Origin: Acidocella sp. KAb 2-4
Lineage (GTDB): Bacteria > Pseudomonadota > Alphaproteobacteria > Acetobacterales > Acetobacteraceae
DNA length: 64,000 bases
Assembly (NCBI RefSeq): GCF_020567705.1
Contig: NZ_JAJDJU010000001.1
Span: 62,001 to 126,000, forward strand
Reading direction: 5' to 3'
The position numbers and the translations under genes are program-made. The notes beneath the pieces are model-generated. The model ran no database searches, was not told the DNA's origin, and saw only the letters and a list, made by a program, of their open reading frames with translations. Shown one piece after another: positions 22,953 through 32,332 of the stretch (within the stretch, counting starts at the first letter, position 1; each line of letters opens with the position of its first letter).

Positions 22953-24400
22953 TGCGCAGCATGAAACATCTCACGGGCGCCGGGTTCGCCGTCGCCGCCG
23001 CGCTTGGTGGCTTCGCCTCGCTCGCTCATGCGCAGACCATGCCAGGTGATGGCAGCGGCGCCGCCACGCCCGCGCCCGCCAGCGCGCAGCCGCCGGCGCC
23101 GTTGCCGCCGCCGTTTTTTGGCTCGCTCGCTATGGCGCAGGGAAAGGGCAAGCTGATCAAGCTGCCCCGTCCGGTGGCAAATCTGTTCGTTGCGGATGAC
23201 AGCATCGCCTCGGTGCGCCCCGCCAGCCCCGGGGTGATGTTCGTGTTTGGCAAGCAGCCTGGCACCACCGACATTGTCGCCACGGACCAGGACGGCAACC
23301 GCATCGCCCAATATGCGGTCACCATCTCGCCGTCTGATTACCAGAGTTCCATGGTGCAGTCGCAATCGGCCTCGGTCGCGCCTGGCAGCGGGGTGACGGC
23401 GCAGAGCGTGCCGGGCGGCATGGTCGTGCGCGGCACGGTGCAAACGCCAGAGGAAGCCGATAACCTCATCAATAGGGCCAAGGCGGTTTCCGGCGGCAAC
23501 GTGATCAACGAGCTGAACGTGAACGAGCCGATTCAGGTCGAGCTCAAAGTCCGCATCGCCTCGATGTCGCGCAATGTGACGCGCGAGCTTGGTATTGATT
23601 GGGGGGCGGTCGGTTCCTCCGGCATCAAGATTGGCAAATTCGTGCTCACCGGGCAGACGGGCTCGGCGGCCGCATCGCTGGCGTCTCAAACCCAAGGGCA
23701 ACTTGGCGTCACCTTCCCCGGCGGCACCTTTGAGGGGGTGGTGGACGCGCTGGCCACGGACAACCTCGCCCATGTGCTGGCGGAGCCGACGCTCACCACG
23801 CTCTCCGGCACCCAGGCGAATTTCCAAGTCGGCGGGCAGTTTCCAATCCCTGCCGCGTCCGGCACAAATGGCACGGTGTCCGTAACCTATAAGGATTACG
23901 GCGTGCTGCTGAGCTTCATCCCCACAGTGCTGTCTGATGGTCGCATCGCGCTGCAGGTGGCGCCGCAGTTCAGCACCTTGAATACCGCCAACTCGTCGGT
24001 GGTGAGCACGGGCACCTCGAATCAGGCCTTCGCGGTACCCTCGTTGAATGTAACCGCCGCCTCGACCACGGTCATCCTTGGCAGCGGCCAAGGCATGGCC
24101 ATTGCTGGGCTGCTCGAGGATACCACCAACCAGGTTGATAACGGCGTTCCCGGTCTGAGCGAGATCCCGCTGCTCGGCGCGTTGTTCCGCGGTGACGCCT
24201 TCCAGCGTCAACAGCAGGAACTGGTGATCACCGTGACTCCGTATCTCGTGAACCCGGTCAACAACCCCGGTGTGCTCGCCTCGCCTGATGATGGTTGGAC
24301 CCCGGCGAATGATTTGCAGCGCATCCTGGAACTGCGCGATAACGGGACCGACACGGCGTCGACCCAAATCCCGGGCGATGCCGGGTTCATGGTGCAATGA
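22952..24400 (+). CDS. cpaC: Tad pilus outer-membrane secretin CpaC/RcpA
   Basis: Forms the outer-membrane channel for the Flp pilus. It is 482 residues with a signal peptide ending in ASLAHAQ near residue 28. The N-terminal pilus domain (GKLIKLPRPVANLFVADDSI) comes first, then a BON-like region (MVVRGTVQTPEEADNLINRA) and the C-terminal secretin domain (VLAEPTLTTLSGTQANFQVG, then GVLLSFIPTVLSDGRI and a PLLGALF motif). Translation is coupled to cpaB. Confidence 0.95.
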   Translation: MRSMKHLTGAGFAVAAALGGFASLAHAQTMPGDGSGAATPAPASAQPPAPLPPPFFGSLAMAQGKGKLIKLPRPVANLFVADDSIASVRPASPGVMFVFGKQPGTTDIVATDQDGNRIAQYAVTISPSDYQSSMVQSQSASVAPGSGVTAQSVPGGMVVRGTVQTPEEADNLINRAKAVSGGNVINELNVNEPIQVELKVRIASMSRNVTRELGIDWGAVGSSGIKIGKFVLTGQTGSAAASLASQTQGQLGVTFPGGTFEGVVDALATDNLAHVLAEPTLTTLSGTQANFQVGGQFPIPAASGTNGTVSVTYKDYGVLLSFIPTVLSDGRIALQVAPQFSTLNTANSSVVSTGTSNQAFAVPSLNVTAASTTVILGSGQGMAIAGLLEDTTNQVDNGVPGLSEIPLLGALFRGDAFQRQQQELVITVTPYLVNPVNNPGVLASPDDGWTPANDLQRILELRDNGTDTASTQIPGDAGFMVQ

Positions 24401-24414
24401 AGGAGATGGCCCGC

Positions 24415-24708
24415 ATGCGCTCCGCCCTGTTCTTCTCTTTCGGTCTCCTGGTACTGTCCCTTAGCGGCTGTGTCAGTCCGTTCGACCCCTATGGCCGCCC
24501 CGGCACATGGGCGGAAACCGGCGCCGCGAATGAAACCATTGCCCAGCAAGCGGCTGATAAATCCGACCTGCTGAGTGGCAAGTCGGAGCCCGGCAGCAAT
24601 GGCATCATGGCCGTTGGCGGGGTTGAGCAGGCGCTGTCCAACAACGCGAAGACGCTCCAGAAACCGCTGAAGGCGACAACGCCTTACACCAGTATCAGCG
24701 TGCAATAA
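24415..24708 (+). CDS. short lipoprotein in the CpaD position
   Basis: A 97-residue predicted lipoprotein. From ATG 24415 (AGGAG nine bases upstream) it begins with a signal sequence ending in the lipobox LSLSGC, so it should be acylated. The ATG at 24397 overlaps the cpaC stop and would lengthen the signal by six residues. The gene is where CpaD/RcpB lies in other tad loci, between secretin and CpaE, but it is about half the usual CpaD length. The rest (NETIAQQAADKSDLLSGKSE) has no motif I recognise beyond a CpaD-like short tail. It may be a minimal CpaD or secretin-pilotin analogue; that is inference. Confidence 0.75.
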   Translation: MRSALFFSFGLLVLSLSGCVSPFDPYGRPGTWAETGAANETIAQQAADKSDLLSGKSEPGSNGIMAVGGVEQALSNNAKTLQKPLKATTPYTSISVQ

Positions 24709-24748
24709 GCATGAGCCAGGTTTCCAGGCTTAGCCGATAGGAGGCTTT

Positions 24749-26011
24749 ATGAACCAGCAAGGCGCTCGCAATGTGCAGAGTGATGGCGGATTGGTCAGCC
24801 GGCCGGACCGCATGACCGTTCTCGCCTTCCTGGGCGACCCGGCAACCGAGCAGGTGCTGCGCGATGGTCTGAGCGAGCTCGTGGCCAATGGCATGGAGAT
24901 CCGCCGCGGCACGGTGCGCACCGCCATTGCCGCCATGGCCAAGATGCAAACCCCCGAGGTGCTGATCGTCGATATCGCTGGCGAGGACCAGCCGCTACAC
25001 GCGCTCGGCGAGCTTTCCGATGTGGTCGAGCCCGGCGTACGCGTGCTGGTGATCGGCGATAACGACGATGTCGATTTCTACCGCCACATCACGCGCGGCA
25101 TGGGCGTGATGGAGTATCTGTTCAAGCCGATCACGCGCGAGGCGGTGGCGCGGCATTTCGCGCCGTTGATCACCCGCAAGACTGTGGGGCAAGACGCTAC
25201 CCGCGGTGGCCGCGTGATCGCCGTGATGGGGGCAAGAGGCGGGGTAGGGGCCACCACCATCGCGGGCAATCTCGCCTGGCTGCTGGGCGTCATGGCCAAG
25301 CGTCACACCGTATTCGTCGAATCCGACATCCATATGGGCTCGGGCGCGCTGCTGCTCGGTGCCAAAACCGGTCCCGGCCTGCGCATGGCGCTGGAAACGC
25401 CTGACCGTATCGATCCGCTCTTCGTTGAGCGCGCCGCCCAGCCCGTGGCGGAGCGCCTGCAAGTGCTGGCTTCCGAGGAGAAACTCACCGATCCGCTGAA
25501 TTACGCCTCCGGCGCGGCGCGGCGCCTGATCGAGGCGCTGCGCGTGCGGTACAACTTCATCGTGCTGGACGCGCCGTTCCTGCCGATGCCATGCAATCGC
25601 GAGCTGATTGAGTTCGCGCATCACCGCGTCATCATAATGGACCCCTCCCTGGCCTCGGTGCGCGATACGCTGCGCCTGCTCAGCCTGCCCAACGGCCCGT
25701 GGCAGCCGCAAAGCCCGACCATCGTGCTGAACCGCCAGGGCCGCCCTGGCGGCCTGACCCGCAAACAGATCGAGGAGGCGTTGAAGGTCAAGATCGACAT
25801 CGTGATCCCCGATATTCCAAAGCAACTCAATGAGTCGGCCAGCTTCGGCGAGCCCGCGATCGCCACGCGCGGCCCGTTCCGCCAGGCGATCATCGATCTC
25901 TCCCGCGAGATCGGCTTCGTCGCCGCGCGCGAGGATGCCGTGATCGAGAGCACGGCGCAGCTCGCCTCGGTTGGCGGCATCTTCAAGATGCTTGGATTCA
26001 GCAAGGGATAG
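24749..26011 (+). CDS. cpaE: pilus localisation/assembly ATPase CpaE/TadZ
   Basis: ParA/MinD-like protein that positions the Tad machine. A receiver-like N-terminal domain (TVLAFLGDPATEQVLRDGLS, then VLIVDIAGED near 72) is followed by an ATPase domain with a deviant Walker A, MGARGGVGATTIAGN, near residue 160, in which Ala replaces the usual Lys/Ser position of GGVGKTT. The ATG has a strong TAGGAGG upstream. It is 420 residues and six bases before cpaF. Confidence 0.93.
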   Translation: MNQQGARNVQSDGGLVSRPDRMTVLAFLGDPATEQVLRDGLSELVANGMEIRRGTVRTAIAAMAKMQTPEVLIVDIAGEDQPLHALGELSDVVEPGVRVLVIGDNDDVDFYRHITRGMGVMEYLFKPITREAVARHFAPLITRKTVGQDATRGGRVIAVMGARGGVGATTIAGNLAWLLGVMAKRHTVFVESDIHMGSGALLLGAKTGPGLRMALETPDRIDPLFVERAAQPVAERLQVLASEEKLTDPLNYASGAARRLIEALRVRYNFIVLDAPFLPMPCNRELIEFAHHRVIIMDPSLASVRDTLRLLSLPNGPWQPQSPTIVLNRQGRPGGLTRKQIEEALKVKIDIVIPDIPKQLNESASFGEPAIATRGPFRQAIIDLSREIGFVAAREDAVIESTAQLASVGGIFKMLGFSKG

Positions 26012-26017
26012 TCGCGC

Positions 26018-27421
26018 ATGTCCGATGGCAGCCTGCCCACTTTTGGCCGCCGCCGCGCCGAGGCCGCCGCCGTGAACGGCGCGGCGGCGGTGCCGTCGGT
26101 GCAGCCGGTGCCGAATGCGCCCGTGGCCGAAGCGCCGCGACCGCCGGTTGAGGGCACCATCACCGTCCGCCCGGAAATCACCGAGCTGCGCAATCTCTGC
26201 CTCGCGCGGATGGATGCGACGGCGGTGGCCTCGTTGTCATCCGATCGCCTGCTGGTTGAGGTCGAGCGGCTGATTGCCGATCTCGCCACCGAGAAGCGCG
26301 TGCAGCTCAACGCGCGCGAACAGCGCGGTCTGGCCACCGAGCTGGTGGACGATATGCTGGGCCTCGGCCCGCTGGAGCCGCTGCTGCTCGATGAATCCAT
26401 CACCGACATCATGGTCAACGGTCCCGACCACACCTTCGTCGAGCGTGGCGGCAAGCTCACCCAGGTGCCAGTGCGTTTCCGCGACTGGACGCATCTGACC
26501 AATATCTGCCAGCGCATCGCCGCCTCGGTCGGCCGCCGCGTGGACGAAGCCAGCCCAATGTGCGACGCGCGCCTCAAGGATGGCTCACGCGTCAACATCA
26601 TCCTGCCGCCGCTGGCGATTGACGGCCCCTCCATCTCGATCCGTAAATTCTCCAAAAAGCCGATCGATTTCGAACGGCTAATCGGTTACGGCACGCTCAC
26701 CCCGCCCATCGCCCGCGTGCTTGAAATCGCCGCGCGCTGCCGGCTCAACATCATTGTCTCGGGCGGCACCGGCTCGGGTAAGACGACGATGATGAACGCG
26801 CTGAGCCGCTTCATCGATCCGTCGGAGCGTATCGTCACGGTTGAGGACGCAGCCGAGCTGCAATTGCAACAGCCGCATATCGTGCGCCTGGAAACCCGCC
26901 CGCCCAGCCTTGAAGGCAAGGGCGAAATCACGGCGCGCGACCTCGTGCGCAACGCCCTGCGTATGCGCCCCGACCGTATCATCATCGGTGAGGTGCGCGG
27001 CGCCGAGGCCTTCGACATGTTGCAAGCGATGAACACCGGCCATGACGGCTCGATGTCCACGATTCACGCCAACAACACGCGCGACGCCTTGGCCCGTATC
27101 GAAAACATGGTGCAAATGTCGTCGATGGGCCTGACACCGCGCGCGATTCGCCAGCAGGTGGTGTCATCGGTGAACATGATCGTGCAGGTGGAGCGCCAAC
27201 GCGATGGCGGCCGCCGCGTGGTGCAGGTGACCGAGATTGCCGGCATGGAAGGCGAGACGCAGCTGCTCAACGACATCTTCAAGTTTGAGGTCACCGGCGA
27301 AACCGCGACCGGGCGCCTGACCGGGCGCTACGAGGTCAGCCGGATCCGCTCCACCTTCCAGGAACGCCTGCAATATTACGGGCTGGACCGCGCCTGGATG
27401 AGCGCATTGGACGAAGCCTGA
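26018..27421 (+). CDS. cpaF: Flp pilus secretion ATPase CpaF/TadA
   Basis: Cytoplasmic hexameric motor of the secretion-ATPase superfamily. After a variable Pro/Ala-rich N-terminus, the N-terminal domain has [20 protein letters not shown] near residue 117. The catalytic domain contains Walker [16 protein letters not shown] near 248, the Asp box and Walker B ([20 protein letters not shown] near 320), and the His box ([13 protein letters not shown] near 343). The stop overlaps the tadB start (TGATG). Confidence 0.96.
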   Translation: MSDGSLPTFGRRRAEAAAVNGAAAVPSVQPVPNAPVAEAPRPPVEGTITVRPEITELRNLCLARMDATAVASLSSDRLLVEVERLIADLATEKRVQLNAREQRGLATELVDDMLGLGPLEPLLLDESITDIMVNGPDHTFVERGGKLTQVPVRFRDWTHLTNICQRIAASVGRRVDEASPMCDARLKDGSRVNIILPPLAIDGPSISIRKFSKKPIDFERLIGYGTLTPPIARVLEIAARCRLNIIVSGGTGSGKTTMMNALSRFIDPSERIVTVEDAAELQLQQPHIVRLETRPPSLEGKGEITARDLVRNALRMRPDRIIIGEVRGAEAFDMLQAMNTGHDGSMSTIHANNTRDALARIENMVQMSSMGLTPRAIRQQVVSSVNMIVQVERQRDGGRRVVQVTEIAGMEGETQLLNDIFKFEVTGETATGRLTGRYEVSRIRSTFQERLQYYGLDRAWMSALDEA

Positions 27422-28407
27422 TGTCGCCGCAGATCTTAATCCTGTTAAGCGTCGCGTTTTTTCTGCTGATCTTGATCGGCGTAAACGCACTGATGATCGT
27501 GCGCGCCCGCGAGCGCGAGGAGAGACTGAGCGCCCGCCTGCAGGACACGGTCGCCCCAGCGTCGCGCCCGGTGAGCCAGGCCAACGAGGATTTCTCGCTG
27601 GTGCGCACGGTTACCCGCAGCGAGCGGTTGAAGATGCGGGCCGCGGCGATGATCGGCGTGGACCTCAAACAGGCTGAGACCTACCCGATCAAATGGTGGC
27701 TGGTGCCGTTTCTCACCGCCGGGGTGACATGGTTCATGATGTTCCTGGCCTCGCATCCGCTCGGCGGCCATGCGGTGCTGTGGTTCTTCGTCAAAGTGTT
27801 CGGCTCGCCCGTCGCGTGGTGGATGCTCACCGGCTTCGCCTTCAACTGGTTCACCAACCGCCGCAACTCGCGGCTGGTGTCGCAATTCCCCGATGCGTTG
27901 AACACCATCGTGCGCTGCGTGCGCGTCGGCATTCCGATGGCCGAGGCGCTGCGCACCGTATCCAAGGATGCGCTGGAGCCGACCAAGATGGAATTCACCA
28001 TCCTGGCCGATAAGGTCGCGATCGGCGTGCCGCTGGACGTGGCGCTGCGCGAATTGGCCGAGCGCATCAAGCTGACAGAGTACCAGTTCTTCGCCACCGC
28101 GCTCACGCTGCAGGCGCGCTCGGGCGGTGGCATCACGCAGACATTGGAGACGCTCTCCGAGGTCATCCGCAAGCGCGTGGGGCTGAAGGCGCGTGGCTAC
28201 GCCCTCACCGCCGAGGCGCGCACCAGCGCGCTGATCCTCTCCGTGCTGCCCTTTGTCGCAGGTGGCGCGATTTTCGTGATGCAGCGCCAGTACATCATGC
28301 TTCTCTTCACCACGGCCAGCGGTCAGGCGGTGCTTGGCGCGGCGATCCTGCTCATGTGCATTGGCATGGGCGTCATCCAGTTCATGATCAGCAATGTCCT
28401 CAAATAG
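27421..28407 (+). CDS. tadB: Tad inner-membrane protein TadB
   Basis: Inner-membrane platform component of the type II secretion F family. One N-terminal membrane segment (ILILLSVAFFLLILIGVNAL), a central pair, the T2SSF domain (FPDALNTIVRCVRVGIPMAE near 157, then ITQTLETLSEVIRKR) and two C-terminal membrane segments are visible. It is 328 residues. Its end overlaps the tadC start by 14 bases. Confidence 0.93.
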   Translation: MSPQILILLSVAFFLLILIGVNALMIVRAREREERLSARLQDTVAPASRPVSQANEDFSLVRTVTRSERLKMRAAAMIGVDLKQAETYPIKWWLVPFLTAGVTWFMMFLASHPLGGHAVLWFFVKVFGSPVAWWMLTGFAFNWFTNRRNSRLVSQFPDALNTIVRCVRVGIPMAEALRTVSKDALEPTKMEFTILADKVAIGVPLDVALRELAERIKLTEYQFFATALTLQARSGGGITQTLETLSEVIRKRVGLKARGYALTAEARTSALILSVLPFVAGGAIFVMQRQYIMLLFTTASGQAVLGAAILLMCIGMGVIQFMISNVLK

Positions 28408-29356
28408 TTCCCCTCCCGTTTTCGGCCTTTTGCTCCTGCTGTTGCTGTTCCTGGCGCTGGTGAGCGCCGCCGGATTCATGCTGGTTTATGAGCTGGGCCG
28501 AAATGCGCGGCTGGCCAAACGGATCGATTTCGTCACCACTGGCGGGCAGGCCGAGTTGCCGGAGCCCACCAAGCACGATGGCGCGTTGCTGCTGCGGATC
28601 ATCTCGGCCTTTGGCATGATCATCGCGCGCAGCGGCCTGCTCTCGCGCAAGACATTGGCGGAGATGACGGCGACCCTCGAGGGCATTGGCTTCAAGGGGG
28701 GGCGCGGCTTGGGGCTGTTCATCGGCTCCAAGATCCTGCTCGTGCTCGTCACCCCGATCTTCGCCTTCCTGTTCGCGCAGCACTCTCTGGGGCTGAAGGG
28801 GATGTGGCTGTATATCGCCACCGCCGGCGGCGCCATTGGCGGCATGCTGCTGCCCGAAACCATCGCCACCAACATCCGCACCCGCCATCTCGAAAAAGTC
28901 GCCGCCGGCGTGCCGGATGCGCTCGACATGCTGGTGATTTGCGCCGATGCGGGGCTCGCGCTGGAGGCTGGCATCGCCCGCGTGGCGCAGGAGATTTCGA
29001 TGCTCAACCCCGATCTGGCGGCGGAGTTGCAACAGACCTCGCATGAATTGCAGATTGGCTCCGACATGCGCCAGGCCATGGACTCGTTAGGCCAGCGCAC
29101 CGGGCTGGAAACCTTGAAGCGCTTAGCCACCACGTTGGCGCAATCGCTGCAATACGGCACGCCGCTCACCCAGGCGCTGCGCTCGCTCTCCGCCGAGCTG
29201 CGCGCCGAGGCGCTGGTGAAGTTCGAGGAGCGTGCCGGTCGCCTGCCCACCCTAATGACCATGCCAATGATTTTGTTCATCCTGCCCTGCGTCTTTTTGG
29301 TTGTGGCCGGGCCGGCGATCATCAACGTCATGGCGACTCTGCACGGACATAAGTAA
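28394..29356 (+). CDS. tadC: Tad inner-membrane protein TadC
   Basis: Second platform protein, paralogous to TadB and expected to pair with it. It is 320 residues, with an N-terminal membrane segment, a central hydrophobic pair (LLVLVTPIFAFLFAQHS), the T2SSF domain (VPDALDMLVICADAGLALEA near residue 174) and a C-terminal membrane segment (MILFILPCVFLVVAGPAII). Translationally coupled to tadB. Confidence 0.93.
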   Translation: MSSNSSPPVFGLLLLLLLFLALVSAAGFMLVYELGRNARLAKRIDFVTTGGQAELPEPTKHDGALLLRIISAFGMIIARSGLLSRKTLAEMTATLEGIGFKGGRGLGLFIGSKILLVLVTPIFAFLFAQHSLGLKGMWLYIATAGGAIGGMLLPETIATNIRTRHLEKVAAGVPDALDMLVICADAGLALEAGIARVAQEISMLNPDLAAELQQTSHELQIGSDMRQAMDSLGQRTGLETLKRLATTLAQSLQYGTPLTQALRSLSAELRAEALVKFEERAGRLPTLMTMPMILFILPCVFLVVAGPAIINVMATLHGHK

Positions 29357-29364
29357 AAGATCTC

Positions 29365-30798
29365 ATGAGCAAAAGACACATGGCTGCGACCGCTGTTTCC
29401 CGCCCCCGCCAGCGCACTGGCCGGGCCATGCTCTCCTTCGCCGCTGTGCTCGCGCTCAGCGCCTGTGCGCAAAACAACGCCAACACCCTAGGGGCCAGCA
29501 CCTCGGCGCCCACAGGCACGATCGGCCCCAACACGCTCAACGTCGCGGATGCCGCAATCGCGGGCGGGGACCCGAACATGGCGCTGTCGGTGTCGCAATC
29601 CATCCTCGCCAACGACCCCAACAATGTTGATGCGCTGGTGCATGAGGGTGACGCTTATTATGCCCTTAACCGCTGCCCGGCAGCCGAAGCGGCATATCGT
29701 CTGGCGCTTAAGAACGACCCCCATTCTTCTGTCGCCGCCACCGGGCTTGGCCGCTGCCTGTTGAAGACCGATCCGAAGGGCGCCGAACAGGCTTTCATGG
29801 CCGCGGTGCAGGATGATCCGGGCAATGCCGATGCGTATAACGATCTCGGCATCGCGCGCGATCTGCAAGGCAATTTCGCCGGGGCGGTGGACCCGTATCA
29901 ACAGGCGCTCAACGCCAATCCGGGCCTCACCGCGGCTGAGGTCAATCTTGGCCTGTCGCTGGCGCTCTCGGGCCACGGGCCGGAGGCGCTGCAATATCTC
30001 GGGCCGCTGGCCACAGGGCAGGGCGCCACGCCGAAGATCCGCGAGGATTATGCGGCCGCGCTGGTCGCCGTGGGGCGCAATGACGAGGCGCGCCAGGTGC
30101 TCTCAGTGGATCTGCCGCCCGACCAGGTGAACAGGGCAATGGCCGGGTTCTCGGCGCTCATCGCCAGTTCGGTCCAGGCGCCACCGTCACCGCCTGCCCC
30201 CGCGCCGACCGTGCCGCAGGCCCCAGCCACCCCGGTCTCCGCCGCGCCGATCGACACGCCCGCCAGCACCGCGCCCACGCCACTGCAACCCGCCAGCGAT
30301 CCGGCGCCCGTCGCGCCGCAAGCCGTGGCGGTCCCGCCGCCCGCGCCCGTGGTGCCGCCGTCTCCGGCTCCCGTGGCGGCCAGTGCGCCACCAGCCAACC
30401 CCGACGCGGCCTATGTCGGCCCCTCGCCGATTCCGGGGGCGGTTTCCTCCTCCACGGGCGGCAATGTATCCGCTCCGGTCGCCGCGCTCGCCCCGGCCCC
30501 CGTCGCCATGGCGGCGGTGCCGCCCGCCCCCGCTGCCGAGGCCGCGCCAAGCAGCGGCGCCGCCGTGCAGTTGGGGGCGCTCAATTCCCAGGCCGCGGCG
30601 CGGCACCAGTGGCACAAGGTCGCCGCCCGCTACCCGGATTTGTTCCGCGGCAAGGCGCCTGAAATTACGCAGGCCGCGGTTAACGGCAAAACCTATTACC
30701 GCTTGCGCGTGGCGGGGTTCTCGGGCGAGCGCGAGGCCGAAAAGTTTTGTGCCCGGTTATCCGCCAAGGGCGGGGCCTGCACCGTCGCCGCCTTCTGA
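29365..30798 (+). CDS. tadD: TadD-like TPR lipoprotein with C-terminal SPOR domain
   Basis: Predicted periplasmic lipoprotein assisting Tad assembly. The signal sequence ends in the lipobox LALSAC near residue 34. Several TPR units follow (for example NVDALVHEGDAYYALNRCPA and ADAYNDLGIARDLQGNFAGA). A Pro/Ala-rich linker of about 130 residues then leads to a C-terminal SPOR-like domain of about 75 residues (VQLGALNSQAAARHQWHKVA ... YYRLRVAGFSGEREAEKFCA). SPOR domains bind denuded peptidoglycan at division sites. This fusion makes it much longer (477) than ordinary TadD. It is the last gene before a strong terminator. Confidence 0.87.
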   Translation: MSKRHMAATAVSRPRQRTGRAMLSFAAVLALSACAQNNANTLGASTSAPTGTIGPNTLNVADAAIAGGDPNMALSVSQSILANDPNNVDALVHEGDAYYALNRCPAAEAAYRLALKNDPHSSVAATGLGRCLLKTDPKGAEQAFMAAVQDDPGNADAYNDLGIARDLQGNFAGAVDPYQQALNANPGLTAAEVNLGLSLALSGHGPEALQYLGPLATGQGATPKIREDYAAALVAVGRNDEARQVLSVDLPPDQVNRAMAGFSALIASSVQAPPSPPAPAPTVPQAPATPVSAAPIDTPASTAPTPLQPASDPAPVAPQAVAVPPPAPVVPPSPAPVAASAPPANPDAAYVGPSPIPGAVSSSTGGNVSAPVAALAPAPVAMAAVPPAPAAEAAPSSGAAVQLGALNSQAAARHQWHKVAARYPDLFRGKAPEITQAAVNGKTYYRLRVAGFSGEREAEKFCARLSAKGGACTVAAF

Positions 30799-30808
30799 GC
30801 CGCGCATT

Positions 30809-30840
30809 AAAAAACCGCCCGGGAGACCGGGCGGTTTTTT
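30809..30840 (+). terminator. intrinsic terminator after the tad operon (works both ways)
   Basis: AAAAAACCGCCCGG-GAGA-CCGGGCGGTTTTTT: an 8-bp GC stem, A/T extended, with T runs on both strands. It ends the forward tad operon and the reverse gltX gene, whose stop is 19 bases to the right. Confidence 0.93.
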
Positions 30841-30858
30841 GTTGGCCTGCTCCGCGCT

Positions 30859-32253
30859 TTAAGCCGTGACGGCGGCGATACGTTTGAGGCTTTCGTCCTT
30901 GCCCAGCGCGACCAGCGTGGCGTCGATGCCAGGGCTCATCGTGCTGCCGGTGAGCGCCGCGCGCAGCGGCTGCGCCACCTGGCCAAGCTTGCGCCCCTCC
31001 GCCTCGGCGAAACCGCGCAGGGCCGCGTCGATCGCCGTACCCTCAAACGCCACGCCCGTCAGAACACCGTGTAGCCGGCCCAGCATCTCCCGCGCCTCCA
31101 GCGTCAGCAGCGCCTCGGCCTTGGGCTCGAAGGGCAGCGGCACCTCACGCGCCAGGAAGGCCGCCGAGGCCGTCAGCTCCTCCAGCGTCTTGGCCCGCTC
31201 CTTCAGCCCCGGCATCAGGGCCAGGATGCGCGCCATCGCCTCGGTGCCCACGGTGTGGCCCGATTTCACCAGCCGCTCCACCACCTCGCCGCGCAGGCGC
31301 TCATCATCGGCCTGGCGCAGCCACATGCCGTTCAGATGCGTGAGCTTGGCGTAATCCATGCGGCTCGCGGCGCGGCCGACACCGTCCAGCGTGAACAGCG
31401 CGATCTGCTCGTCGCGGGCAAGGAATTCGGCATCGCCATGGCCCCAGCCCAGGCGCAGCAGATAGTTGCACAGCGCCTCGGGCAGGAAGCCCTGTTCGCG
31501 GAATTCCAGAATGCTCACCGCGCCATGGCGCTTGGAGAGCTTCGCGCCATCGGCGCCGTGGATCAGCGGGATATGCGCGAATTGCGGTTTCTCCCAGCCC
31601 ATCGCGTCATAAATCTGGATCTGCCGGAAGGTGTTGGTCAGGTGGTCATCGCCACGGATGACATGGGTGATGCCCATGTCATGGTCGTCGCAGACCACGG
31701 CGTGCAGATAGGTCGGCGTGCCGTCCGAGCGGAGGATGATCATGTCATCCATCTCGGCGTTCTTCACCCGCACCTCGCCCTGCACCAGATCATTCAGCAC
31801 CACCTCGCCCTCGCGCGGGGCTTTCAGGCGGATCGCCGGCTTCACGCCAGCCGGGGCTTCGGCGGGGTCGCGGTCGCGCCAACGGCCGTCATAGCGGGGA
31901 GGGCGCTTCTCCGCCATCGCCTGCTCGCGCATCGCGGTCAGCTCCTCGGGCGTGCAATAGCAGCGATAGGCCTTGCCTTCGGCCAGGAGCTGGATCGCCA
32001 CCTCCACATGCCGGGCTTCGTTTTTGGTTTGATACACGGGCGGCGCGTCGGCATGCAGGCCGAGCCAGTCCAGCCCGTCCAGGATCACCTGCACCGCTTC
32101 CTGCGTCGAGCGCGCGCGGTCGGTATCCTCGATGCGGAGCAGGAACTCGCCGCCGTGGTGGCGGGCGAAGAGATAATTGAACAGCGCGGTGCGCGCGCCA
32201 CCGATATGCAGCAGACCGGTGGGAGAGGGGGCGAAGCGGGTACGGATGGTCAT
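30859..32253 (-). CDS. gltX: glutamyl-tRNA synthetase
   Basis: Class I aminoacyl-tRNA synthetase charging tRNA-Glu. Near the N-terminus the HIGH-type signature PSPTGLLHIGGARTALFN is present, and the KMSKS-type motif appears as AKLSKRHGAVS near residue 237. The C-terminal helical anticodon-binding region is complete. The 464-residue length is normal. It is divergent from comEC, sharing an 80-base upstream region. Confidence 0.96.
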   Translation of the reverse strand: MTIRTRFAPSPTGLLHIGGARTALFNYLFARHHGGEFLLRIEDTDRARSTQEAVQVILDGLDWLGLHADAPPVYQTKNEARHVEVAIQLLAEGKAYRCYCTPEELTAMREQAMAEKRPPRYDGRWRDRDPAEAPAGVKPAIRLKAPREGEVVLNDLVQGEVRVKNAEMDDMIILRSDGTPTYLHAVVCDDHDMGITHVIRGDDHLTNTFRQIQIYDAMGWEKPQFAHIPLIHGADGAKLSKRHGAVSILEFREQGFLPEALCNYLLRLGWGHGDAEFLARDEQIALFTLDGVGRAASRMDYAKLTHLNGMWLRQADDERLRGEVVERLVKSGHTVGTEAMARILALMPGLKERAKTLEELTASAAFLAREVPLPFEPKAEALLTLEAREMLGRLHGVLTGVAFEGTAIDAALRGFAEAEGRKLGQVAQPLRAALTGSTMSPGIDATLVALGKDESLKRIAAVTA

Positions 32254-32332
32254 GCCCGCCTGTTACCCTTTTGCGGCGGATTGTGCCAGCGTGGACAAAT
32301 GGTTAACCTCCAGTTGCAACCGGAGGTAGTTT

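Noticed and set aside
22448-24397. 649-codon reverse frame opposite cpaC
   Set aside because: Antisense shadow of a clear secretin gene.
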